The notes under the pieces were generated by a model. The model was not told where the DNA came from and did no database searches. It saw only the letters and a list, made by a program, of their open reading frames with translations. Positions 1-6,171 of a stretch of 8,988 nucleotides of DNA are shown here, in pieces. The translations under genes were made by a program, and so were the position numbers. Where the stretch lies: positions 1 through 8,988 of the forward strand of contig JAKAZC010000097.1 in assembly GCA_021826655.1 (NCBI GenBank), read 5' to 3'. This DNA is from Actinomycetes bacterium. Its GTDB lineage: Bacteria > Actinomycetota > Acidimicrobiia > Acidimicrobiales > RAAP-2. Numbering within the stretch: position 1 is the stretch's first letter; the number at the start of each line of letters is the position of its first letter.

Positions 1-162
1 GTCGAGCCCGAGGACCCGGGTCGACCCGGTCGCCGACGGGCGGGACGCCGGCCCGTCAGCGCGGACATGGCGGCCGGTGGTGCCACGACCCGGGGGAGCC
101 GAGGCCGGCGACGGAGCCGGTGCGACGTCCCCGGCGGGTGATCCGGGTGCGGAGGTGGTCAT
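1..162 (-). CDS. N-terminus of a probable AT3-family membrane O-acyltransferase (partial, runs off left edge)
   Basis: The minus strand has an ATG at 162-160 followed by 54 open codons to the window edge. A Shine-Dalgarno-like GAGGA (174-170) lies 7 bases before the ATG, which supports this start. The first ~42 residues are rich in Pro, Ala, Ser and Gly, as in a disordered cytoplasmic lead-in. The visible part ends in ATGSTRVLGLD. The complete acyltransferase in this window reads ATGRERVVALDGLRAF at the same place, just before its first membrane helix, and LDGLRA is the typical opening of AT3 (OafA/YrhL-type) acyltransferases. The family call therefore rests on about ten residues and position, and is inference. 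The start itself is better supported than the function. The gene is divergent from the GT-C-like gene at 278, with a 115-base spacer between them. Almost the whole protein lies outside the window. Confidence 0.55.
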   Translation of the reverse strand, partial: MTTSAPGSPAGDVAPAPSPASAPPGRGTTGRHVRADGPASRPSATGSTRVLGLD

Positions 163-277
163 GGGCGGTTCCTCGACGGCCGCCCGGGGGTCCGATCCGG
201 GCGGGGCGACGACGCACGGTACCCCAGGGCCGCCGGACGGGCGCCCACCCGGTTCCCGAGGGCGGTACATTGCGCGG
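163..277. promoter_or_regulatory. Divergent intergenic region with putative promoters for both flanking genes
   Basis: This 115-base spacer separates a minus-strand gene (start 162) from a plus-strand gene (start 278). On the plus strand TACATT (266-271) ends 6 bases before the ATG, a position expected for the -10 box of a leaderless actinobacterial transcript. On the minus strand TACCGT (221-216) also fits TANNNT and would give a leader of about 45 bases carrying the GAGGA ribosome binding site. No convincing -35 hexamer was seen on either strand. The plus-strand box is the stronger call because the next gene shows the same arrangement. Confidence 0.45.
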
Positions 278-2167
278 ATGCACCCGCCCCGGAGCCGCTG
301 GTCGGCCCACGGCGTGGCCGCGGCCGCCTATCTCGTGCTGGCGGTCGGCCTGTGGTGGGGCGTCTGGAGCGGACACCCGACCACCACGGCCACCTGCGGG
401 TGCGGCGACACCTCGCTCCTCACCTGGTTCATGGCGTGGCCGGCCTACGCGCTCACCCACGCCGACCCGCTGCTCTTCAGCACCCGAGCGCTGCACCCCC
501 TGGGCATCAACCTGCCGGCCAACACCAGCTTCCTGGCCATCAGCCTCCCCCTGTCCCCGGTGACGTGGCTGTTCGGACCGGTCGCCTCGCTCAACGTCGC
601 CGCCACCCTGGCCCCCGTGGCGGGGGCGCTGTCGGCACGGGCCCTGCTGCTGCGGTGGACCACGTGGCGGCCCGCCGCTTTCGTCGCCGGCCTCTGCTAC
701 GGGTTCTCGCCGTTCGTGCTCGAGAACCTCACCCTCGAGCACGTCGAGTTCGCCACCCTGGTCGTCCCCCCGCTCCTGTTCCTGTGCCTGGACGAGCTCC
801 TGGTCCGCCAGCGGGGCCGCGCCTGGCCGTGGGGCCTGGCCGTCGGCGGCCTCTGCGCCGTGCAGTTCTTCGTGAGTGCCGAGGTCCTGGCCATGTGCGC
901 CCTGGCCGCCGGCATCGGCATCGCCCTACTGGTGGCGGGCGGCCTGGTCCGCTCGCCGTCCGCGGTGGCCGCACGCTGGCGCCACGCGGTGGGCGGACTG
1001 GCGGTGGCCGCCACCTCGGGCGCCGCCCTGCTCGCCTATCCGGCCGGGTACGCGGTGGCCGGTCCCCGGGCCCTCCCCCACCGGGTCTGGCCGGACGTCC
1101 AGTACTTCGGGAGCGCGTGGCGGACCCTGGTCCTGCCCGCCGACGCCCACGACCGGGGCCCCAACGCCGTCCTCGAGACCTATGGCTACTTCGGCAGCCA
1201 CCCGCTGCTGCTGGACTACCTCGGCGTCGGCATGATCGCCACCCTGGTCGTCGGACTCGCCTGGTTCCGCCGGGACGCACGCCTGTGGTTCTGCGCCGCG
1301 CTGCTGGTGTCCCTCGAGGCGCTGTCGCTCGGGGCGCGGTACTGGCCGTGGCGTCTGTTCGACCGGATCCCGGTGCTGGCCAACGTCGTCCCCGACCGCC
1401 TGGCGGGCGTGGCCGACCTGTTCGCCGCGGTCATGCTCGGAGTGATCGTGGACCGGGCCCACGGCGCCGGTCTCCGGTGGCCCGGCGGTCACCGGGGCAC
1501 CCGGCCTGCCCCCTCCACCCTGGTCGCACTGGGCCTGGCCGCCCTCGCCCTGGTCCCCATCGCCGTCCGGGAGCGCCCCTTCACCGTCCGGTCGGTCGAC
1601 GTCCCACCGTGGTTCGCCACCGTCGGGGCCCACCTGCCGACCTCCGACGTCGTCCTCACCTACCCGTTCGCCTCGTCGGGCCTGCGGGCGCCCATGACCT
1701 GGCAGGCCACGGTCGGACTCCGGTACTCGCTGGCCGGGGGCGGCAGCATCACCCCGGACCCGCCGGTCCACCCGACGGCGGCCCAACGGTCGGACAGCCG
1801 GGCTGCATTCGACCTGGTCAACCTGTCCGACGGCTACCTGCCGCTACCCACAGGCGCGCCGGCCGAGTCGGCGCGCCTCCGACTCGCCCTCCACGACTGG
1901 GGTGTCACCACCGTGGTGATCCCCGCCGAGCGCGGCTGGCCCGCGTCGCTGCGGGGCCGCTCGGTCCCGGTGGCGGTGGCCTACGTCACCGCTGCGCTCG
2001 GCACCGGGCCGACCCACCGCGCCGACGCCTGGGTGTGGAACGTGCCGGCCCGCCCCCCGACGGCACTGATCGTGGCGCCGGCCGACTTCGCCCGGTGCAC
2101 GGGTGCGCCGACCGCCCTCGCGGACCCGGGCCGGGCGGCCACCTGCGTGCTCGCCGCCGCGCGCTAG
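278..2167 (+). CDS. Polytopic membrane protein, GT-C/YfhO-like glycosyltransferase candidate
   Basis: A 629-residue integral membrane protein. I chose the ATG at 278 over the in-frame start at 77. The upstream 67 residues are low-complexity Gly/Pro/Arg, and TACATT sits 6 bases before 278, so translation is probably leaderless. A first helix (about 13-31) leads into an outside loop with CGCGDTSL (Asp44), where GT-C enzymes usually carry their catalytic acidic residue. Roughly ten more hydrophobic helices follow up to about residue 432. The motif PVLANVVPDRLAGVAD before a late helix resembles the R-rich segment of YfhO/PTPS-related membrane proteins. The last ~190 residues form a soluble, probably extracytoplasmic domain with LTYPF, MTWQATVGLRYSLAGG and WGVTTVVIP, also typical of that group. 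The expected role is sugar transfer from a polyprenyl-phosphate donor to a surface glycan. The donor and acceptor are unknown and the enzymatic role is inferred. It is followed by 209 bases and a second GT-C-like gene. Confidence 0.88.
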   Translation: MHPPRSRWSAHGVAAAAYLVLAVGLWWGVWSGHPTTTATCGCGDTSLLTWFMAWPAYALTHADPLLFSTRALHPLGINLPANTSFLAISLPLSPVTWLFGPVASLNVAATLAPVAGALSARALLLRWTTWRPAAFVAGLCYGFSPFVLENLTLEHVEFATLVVPPLLFLCLDELLVRQRGRAWPWGLAVGGLCAVQFFVSAEVLAMCALAAGIGIALLVAGGLVRSPSAVAARWRHAVGGLAVAATSGAALLAYPAGYAVAGPRALPHRVWPDVQYFGSAWRTLVLPADAHDRGPNAVLETYGYFGSHPLLLDYLGVGMIATLVVGLAWFRRDARLWFCAALLVSLEALSLGARYWPWRLFDRIPVLANVVPDRLAGVADLFAAVMLGVIVDRAHGAGLRWPGGHRGTRPAPSTLVALGLAALALVPIAVRERPFTVRSVDVPPWFATVGAHLPTSDVVLTYPFASSGLRAPMTWQATVGLRYSLAGGGSITPDPPVHPTAAQRSDSRAAFDLVNLSDGYLPLPTGAPAESARLRLALHDWGVTTVVIPAERGWPASLRGRSVPVAVAYVTAALGTGPTHRADAWVWNVPARPPTALIVAPADFARCTGAPTALADPGRAATCVLAAAR

Positions 2168-2363
2168 CCGTGTCCGCTGGGACGGTGGTGCCGTGCAGCG
2201 GGTCACGTGCAAGGACGCCGCCTCCATCCACCACCCGGCCGCCGCTGACAGTCCTCGGATCATCGACCGGCACCTCGATGTCTGCACCGTGTGGCGGCTC
2301 CTCCAGCGGAGCCCGGCCCGTCAGCCCCTCCCGGCCCTGACGTCCGGCGAACCCGATTCCTTC
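2168..2363. other. Intergenic spacer between the two GT-C-like genes, with weak hairpins
   Basis: No credible gene is seen here. Just after the upstream stop, GTCC (2172-2175) and GGAC (2180-2183) can pair around a 4-base loop. At 2296-2301 GGCTCC pairs perfectly with GGAGCC (2308-2313) around a 6-base loop. Neither is followed by a T run, so they are at best weak terminators. Together with the promoter-like box at 2364, they suggest that the two genes are transcribed separately rather than as one operon. Confidence 0.25.
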
Positions 2364-2376
2364 TACAGTTCCCCTG
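2364..2376 (+). promoter_or_regulatory. Putative leaderless -10 box for the second GT-C-like gene
   Basis: TACAGT at 2364-2369 matches the actinobacterial -10 pattern TANNNT and ends 7 bases before the ATG at 2377. Transcription would then begin at or next to the start codon, giving a leaderless message. No purine-rich ribosome binding site lies in the expected window, which fits this reading. A CTGACG at 2337-2342 resembles a -35 box, but its 21-base spacing is too long to trust. Confidence 0.5.
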
Positions 2377-4116
2377 ATGACCGACCCGGGTCCCCCGTTC
2401 GCAGCACAGGGCAACGGCGCGGTCATCGTGGAGCGGTCACCCGGGCCGGCCAGGCCCCCCTCGGACCCTCCTGACGAACCTGTCGGAAGCGACGGGGTGG
2501 ACTCCCACCCGCCGGGCCCGTCCCGTCCCCGGGGCCTCGACGCCCGTCCGGGCATCGCCGTGGTCGTCCTGGTCGGCGCCTACGCCCTGTCGCGGATCGG
2601 TGCGGCGGTGGCGGGTGTGCGGTACGACGCCAGCGTCATCAGGGGCACGCCGCTCACCGACATGTGGCAGCTCCTCGACGTCCGGTTGCTCCAGCACCAC
2701 CTGCTGGCGAGCGTCTGGCACCTCAACATGCAGCCGCCGCTGTTCAACCTCTACTGCGGGGTGCTGCTGAAGCTCCCGCCCGGGATGCGGGCCCCCGTCG
2801 AGGTGGCCTGTGCCCTGGCGCTCGGGCTCACCCTGGTCCTGGGCGCCTACGCGCTCCAGGTCGAGCTGAAGGTACCCCGCCGGGTCGCACTCGCCGTCAC
2901 CCTGGTCACCGTGGTGGCCTCGCCGGCCTACCTCCTGTACGAGAATTGGCTCAACTACGCCTACGCCACCGCCGCCTTCGGGACGTTCGGCGCGTGGTGC
3001 CTGATCCGGTTCCTGCGGACCCGGCGGCCGTGGTTCGGCGTCGGGTTCTTCGGATCCTACGCGGCGATGGTGCTGCTCGACAGCACCTATCAGCTGGAGT
3101 GGTTCCTGCTGACCGGCGCGATCGTGGCCGTGGTGCTGCGCCGGCAGTGGCGGACGGTCGTGCTGGCGGCCGCGGTTCCCCTGGTGCTGGTGACGACGTG
3201 GGCGGTCAAGGACTACGTGCAGTTCGGCACCACGACCACCAGCAGCTGGCTGGGGATGAACCTCGCCCGGTCGGTCCTCTACCGCGCCCCGTCCGACCAG
3301 ATCGCCGCACTCCAGCGCCAGGGCCGGATGAACGCGGTCGCCTCGATTCCGCCGTTCGCCGGACCCGGGGTCTACGCGCCGACCTACGTGCGCGCCGTGC
3401 CGAACCCGATCGCCGCGGTCGGCGCACTGCACAAGGCGAACGGCTCCACCAACTTCAACAACCCGTTGTACGTCACCGTCTCGTCCCTGTACCTCCAGGA
3501 CGACCTGGCCTGGATCCGGGCCCACCCCCGCGCCTACGCCGACGACGTGGTGAACTCGGTCGGCGTGTGGATGGTCGGCACGGACCAGAACTTCACCGAC
3601 TCGGTCAACTGGCCGTCGGTAGCCCCGTACTCGCGGTTCTACGACCGGGCCGTCGAGTGGCAGCCGGTGCAGGACCCGGCACCCGGGTTCGTGGTGTTCG
3701 CCCGGGGCTGGCACCGTCCGGCCTGGCTGTCGTGGCAGGCGATCCTCGTCTACGCACTGGCGGGGGCGGGGGTCCCCGTCCTGGCCTGGCGACGCCGGCG
3801 GAGCGACACGGCACTGGCCGGCACGCTGCTCGTCCTGTGGTGCACCACGGCCTACGCGTTCGCCACCGGCTCCCTGATCGAGATCGGCGAGAACGAGCGC
3901 TTCCGCGCCGAGCTCGGCCCGGTGCCGACCGTGCTCGCCGTCGTCGTGGTCACCGCCGCGGTCCGTGGGCTGTGGGGACTGCGGCGCCGTGGGGCCGCGC
4001 TCTGCAGCGACACCCGGCCGACACCCGAAGAGGGGACAACGGACATTCCACGGCGAGACGACGTTCACGCGACGTCATCGTCCCGGTCGCCTTCGGGGCG
4101 TAGACCGTGGACATGA
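2377..4116 (+). CDS. Polytopic membrane glycosyltransferase-like protein (GT-C superfamily)
   Basis: A 579-residue membrane protein. The ATG is supported by the -10-like box directly before it. Residues 1-58 are Pro/Gly-rich and probably disordered in the cytoplasm. The first helix spans about 59-80 and is followed by an outside loop with Asp84 (RYDAS), Asp95 (LTDMW) and HLNMQPPLFNL (115-125). An Asp in the first loop and a PPL-type motif near its end are hallmarks of ArnT/PMT-like GT-C enzymes that use polyprenyl-phosphate sugars. Several helices follow, then a long hydrophilic stretch (about 291-448), probably extracytoplasmic, then three more helices and a ~44-residue charged tail. It likely transfers a sugar or related group onto a surface polymer, but the substrate cannot be told from sequence. 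It may work with the preceding GT-C-like protein on the same glycan. Helix limits are by eye. A membrane protein without transferase activity remains possible. Confidence 0.87.
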   Translation: MTDPGPPFAAQGNGAVIVERSPGPARPPSDPPDEPVGSDGVDSHPPGPSRPRGLDARPGIAVVVLVGAYALSRIGAAVAGVRYDASVIRGTPLTDMWQLLDVRLLQHHLLASVWHLNMQPPLFNLYCGVLLKLPPGMRAPVEVACALALGLTLVLGAYALQVELKVPRRVALAVTLVTVVASPAYLLYENWLNYAYATAAFGTFGAWCLIRFLRTRRPWFGVGFFGSYAAMVLLDSTYQLEWFLLTGAIVAVVLRRQWRTVVLAAAVPLVLVTTWAVKDYVQFGTTTTSSWLGMNLARSVLYRAPSDQIAALQRQGRMNAVASIPPFAGPGVYAPTYVRAVPNPIAAVGALHKANGSTNFNNPLYVTVSSLYLQDDLAWIRAHPRAYADDVVNSVGVWMVGTDQNFTDSVNWPSVAPYSRFYDRAVEWQPVQDPAPGFVVFARGWHRPAWLSWQAILVYALAGAGVPVLAWRRRRSDTALAGTLLVLWCTTAYAFATGSLIEIGENERFRAELGPVPTVLAVVVVTAAVRGLWGLRRRGAALCSDTRPTPEEGTTDIPRRDDVHATSSSRSPSGRRPWT

Positions 4117-4404
4117 CCAGCCACACCGGCCATCCGTCCGGCCCGATCCGGTCGACCGCCCGGCAGCTGCCGACTCCCTACGACATGTGCTCGTCGGCGG
4201 GACCGCGCCCGCACGCGGCGTCCCCGTCTCCGTCCCCGTCCAGGCTGCATCCCGTGGGCCCATGTCCTCGGCACGGGCCCCTACGAAGTGGGGATCCTGG
4301 CCACCGGCCTGGGCGCACCCACGGGCCCGACGCCTCGACGGTGCTCGGCGCCCACGTGTTCGTGGCGTACCAGAACGGCGTCGGTGCGACCAGTGACGCC
4401 GAGG
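4117..4404. other. Spacer before the Fic remnant; frame-broken coding-like stretch
   Basis: No intact gene is seen. From about 4258 to 4323 one plus frame reads HVLGTGPYEVGILATGLG with G/C in nearly every third position. From about 4330 to 4395 a neighbouring plus frame reads STVLGAHVFVAYQNGVG with equally strong third-position bias. The two would join only through a frameshift near 4325. The minus strand of 4330-4395 also looks coding-like, so the direction is uncertain. I recognise no family. It may be debris of a gene lost at the same time as the N-terminal half of the Fic gene. Confidence 0.25.
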
Positions 4405-4947
4405 ATGGTCGGTACGCTGGACCTGACGACCGGGCGGGTCGGCCGCGTACTCATCGCCTGGATGCTCACCAGACGGCTCGCATTGCTCGTTCCGCCGCCG
4501 GTGAGCGTCGTCATCGCGGCCGACGTGAGCGGCTACTCCTCGGGACTGACGCGCTTCCGGTTCGGCGAGTACCTGCCGTGGGTCCGGTGGTTCGCCGACG
4601 CAGTAGCCGCGGGCGCCACGGCGCAGCGGACACCCATCGTCCGGGTCGAGCAGATCAAGCAGACCTGGCGCGGACGACTCGATGCCACCGGTCGGACGAC
4701 CCGGAGCGAAGCCACCGCCACCGCCGCGCTCGAACGGCTCCCACGGCACCTCGTCCTCACGTCACGGACCGTGACGGACAAACTCGACATCTCCCCCCGA
4801 GCAGCACTCGCCACCCTCCGGCGCCTGGACCGGGCCGGGATCCTGACGGAGTACGGGACGGTGCGCACCAGTGCCTCCGGACACCCGGCCGCCCCCTTCG
4901 TCTCGCAAGACCTGCTCGGACTGGCCGGCGCCCGTCCGCTGCGCTGA
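4405..4947 (+). pseudogene. Fic-family protein remnant: C-terminal part with winged helix, catalytic motif lost
   Basis: Read from the ATG at 4405 this gives 180 residues. RVGRVLIAWM (11-20), PPPVSVVIAAD (30-40), GYSSGLTRFRFGEYLPWVRW (43-62) and ADAV match the part of Fic proteins that follows the active-site loop. Residues about 113-155 (LTSRTVTDKLDISPRAALATL, then LDRAGILTEYG) form the C-terminal winged-helix domain found in many Fic proteins. Fic enzymes transfer AMP or related groups from nucleotides using HxFx(D/E)GNGRxxR. Here only GRVGR remains: the histidine and the DGN part are replaced by TLDLTT, and the whole N-terminal half (usually well over 150 residues) is missing. No ribosome binding site precedes the ATG. 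It is therefore most likely a dead truncated gene. A small DNA-binding protein expressed from it is possible but unsupported. Confidence 0.65.
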
Positions 4948-5369
4948 GCCGACGTGTGCGGGTTCCGGCCGGATCGGCCTGCAGCGACTCGCCCAGGAAG
5001 AACCCGCCCTGCGGCGCCGACAACACCGGGACGTCCGGCCGCTGCCGCATCGGTGACGTCCGTGACGGTGTACGATGGCTCCCGAGCAGTACGCATGAAG
5101 CGTGCGGAGCGCGTTGTCGTGAGCTACGAGTAGCTGCGGCGCCGGCACCCACGCTCCTCGTCCCCACCGGTGTCCCCGGTGAGCCGACAGCGGGAACCAT
5201 CCACTGGTCCCCACCCCTGATGCCGTGCTGGCCACACGGGCCGGCCCACCGGTGCCCGACGCACTCCTGCGGCGGGCACGGATCCGAGCCCGACGACCAC
5301 GGCGGGTACGCACCGGACCAACCGGAGCGGCAACAGCCACACGATGCACACCACAGAGAAACGAATCCC
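4948..5369. other. 422-base non-coding stretch with possible promoter and hairpin
   Basis: No convincing gene. Frames here use many A-ending codons and match nothing I know. TACGAT at 5071-5076 fits the -10 pattern. Two copies of GTGACG (5053-5058, 5062-5067) sit just before it, 9 bases apart. If used, transcripts would start near 5083 and carry a leader of almost 290 bases before the small gene at 5370, including a 12-codon open frame from the ATG at 5095. CACCGG (5165-5170) and CCGGTG (5176-5181) can form a 6-bp hairpin. All of this is suggestive only. Confidence 0.25.
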
Positions 5370-5573
5370 ATGACACACGAACCACACGTCCGCACCGCGC
5401 TCGAGCGCAGCCGCGCCCGGCGTCACGATGCCGAAGGGCAGCTCCGCGCGCTGCGCGGCACCGCACAGGCCGCGCCCCTCGCCGAGCTCGACAGCCTCCT
5501 CGCCTACGAGGTCCGACTGGAGTCCCGGCTCACCGAGCTGCTCGACCGCCAGCTCGCCACCTCCGCCTGCTGA
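5370..5573 (+). CDS. Small helical hypothetical protein (67 aa)
   Basis: ATG at 5370 to TGA at 5571-5573 gives 67 residues. The frame stays open far upstream, but codons before 5370 are A-rich in third positions and look non-coding. From 5370 onward third positions are mostly G or C, so coding probably starts here. A weak purine stretch (AGAGAA, about 5355-5360) lies 9 bases before the ATG. The product is charged, with Leu spaced as in amphipathic helices (ALERSRARRHDAEGQLRAL, ELDSLLAYEVRLESRLTELL), so it is probably two helices forming a helical hairpin or coiled coil. It has no membrane segment or signal peptide. I do not recognise the family. The same frame continues past the TGA into a coding-like stretch that lacks its own start, so the two may once have been one gene. 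Confidence 0.5.
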   Translation: MTHEPHVRTALERSRARRHDAEGQLRALRGTAQAAPLAELDSLLAYEVRLESRLTELLDRQLATSAC

Positions 5574-5888
5574 ACCGTCCACGCGCGCGTTCCCGCTCCG
5601 GCCGGCAGCGGGTCCAGCGCCCCGGGGCGGTGTCCGCCCGACCGGACCGCCCGGCCGTGTGCCGGCCAGACCTGGCGCGAGGTCGCCGACGGGTTCGCCC
5701 ACGGGAACGTCGTCGAGCTCCAGGACACCACGACACCGGAGATGCTGCAGGTGGTCGCCGGCTTCTACCAGTGCGGATGCGGGACCTGGGAGGCGGACGG
5801 GTCACGGCCCACCCTGGTCGTCCCCGACCGGCACGGCTACCCGCTGTCGTTCCTCACCGAGGTCGCGGCCAGGGACCCCGGGGGGTGA
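5574..5888 (+). pseudogene. Coding-like frame without a start codon; possible remnant or downstream half of a broken gene
   Basis: Directly after the TGA at 5571-5573 the same frame runs open for 104 codons to the TGA at 5886-5888. From about 5660 on, almost every third position is G or C. The product there looks like a folded protein: QTWREVADGFAHGNVVEL, VVAGFYQCGCGTWEADG, VVPDRHGYPLSFLTEV. There is no ATG, GTG or TTG before an internal ATG at 5742, which would give only 48 residues and has no ribosome binding site. The options are a nonsense mutation splitting a ~172-residue gene that began at 5370, a frameshift from another frame (a GTG lies at about 5630), or a short gene from 5742. The Cys-Gly-Cys pair could bind metal, but no family is recognised. 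A strong hairpin starts at the stop codon, as expected at a true gene end. Confidence 0.38.
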
Positions 5889-5918
5889 GCACGGTCACCC
5901 AGGTGGCCGTGCTCACCC
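5883..5918. terminator. Strong hairpin, probable bidirectional terminator between convergent genes
   Basis: GGGTGAGCACGG (5883-5894) is a perfect 12-base inverted repeat of CCGTGCTCACCC (5907-5918). The 12 bases between them can themselves pair (CACC with GGTG after a T/G wobble), so the stem could reach about 17 pairs. No T run follows on either strand, which is common for actinobacterial terminators. It overlaps the TGA at 5886-5888 of the plus-strand frame. It lies where the rightward patch meets the leftward acyltransferase genes, so it could stop transcription from both sides. Confidence 0.6.
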
Positions 5919-6171
5919 GTTCGGGCGTGGGCGACCGGTGGCGGGTGGCGGGTGGCCACCATCGTCCCGTCGAGTCGGGCACAGCCGTTCGTGCCGGCGG
6001 ACGCCGCGGGTTCCTCGGCCGGGCCGGGTGCGACGATCGCCCGGGCACGCCCGTCGTCGATCCGGCGCCGGACGGGCCGCAGCTCGCTGCACGCTTCCAG
6101 TCGATGGCGAACACCGGATGGTCGGACACCCGTAGTCGGCGAGGTCCGCCGAACGCCCCGTCCGACCCGAC
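5919..6171. other. Spacer downstream of the acyltransferase operon; no gene called
   Basis: About 250 bases lie between the hairpin and the acyltransferase stop. Frames on both strands show high GC third positions, so composition cannot decide whether anything is coded. On the minus strand a stretch at about 5950-6105 (containing LEACSELRPVRRRIDDG) looks mildly protein-like, but it has no start or ribosome binding site and matches no family I know. A short tandem repeat is present: two copies of GGTGGCG and a partial third at 5937-5957. I see no clear terminator right after the acyltransferase stop at 6172. Confidence 0.2.

Noticed and set aside
77..277. Upstream in-frame extension of the first GT-C-like gene to a start at 77
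   Set aside because: The 67 extra residues are low complexity, would overlap the divergent gene start at 162, and ignore the -10 box directly before the ATG at 278.
352..2340. 662-codon open frame on the plus strand overlapping the first GT-C-like gene
   Set aside because: It is an Arg/Pro/Gly-rich out-of-frame shadow. The overlapping frame has membrane helices and a conserved C-terminal domain.
2341..2376. Possible tRNA T-arm (GAACCCGATTCC) before the second GT-C-like gene
   Set aside because: No acceptor stem, anticodon arm or D arm can be folded around it.
4255..4395. Resemblance of the frame-broken stretch to nucleoside phosphorylases (a TGLG-type motif followed by an LGAH-type segment)
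   Set aside because: Only a few residues agree, a frameshift is needed, and the opposite strand looks equally coding-like.
4107..5369. Long plus-strand frame running into the 67-residue protein from 4107
   Set aside because: It passes through the Fic remnant in a different frame and has no recognisable protein text. Only the part from the ATG at 5370 has convincing coding character.
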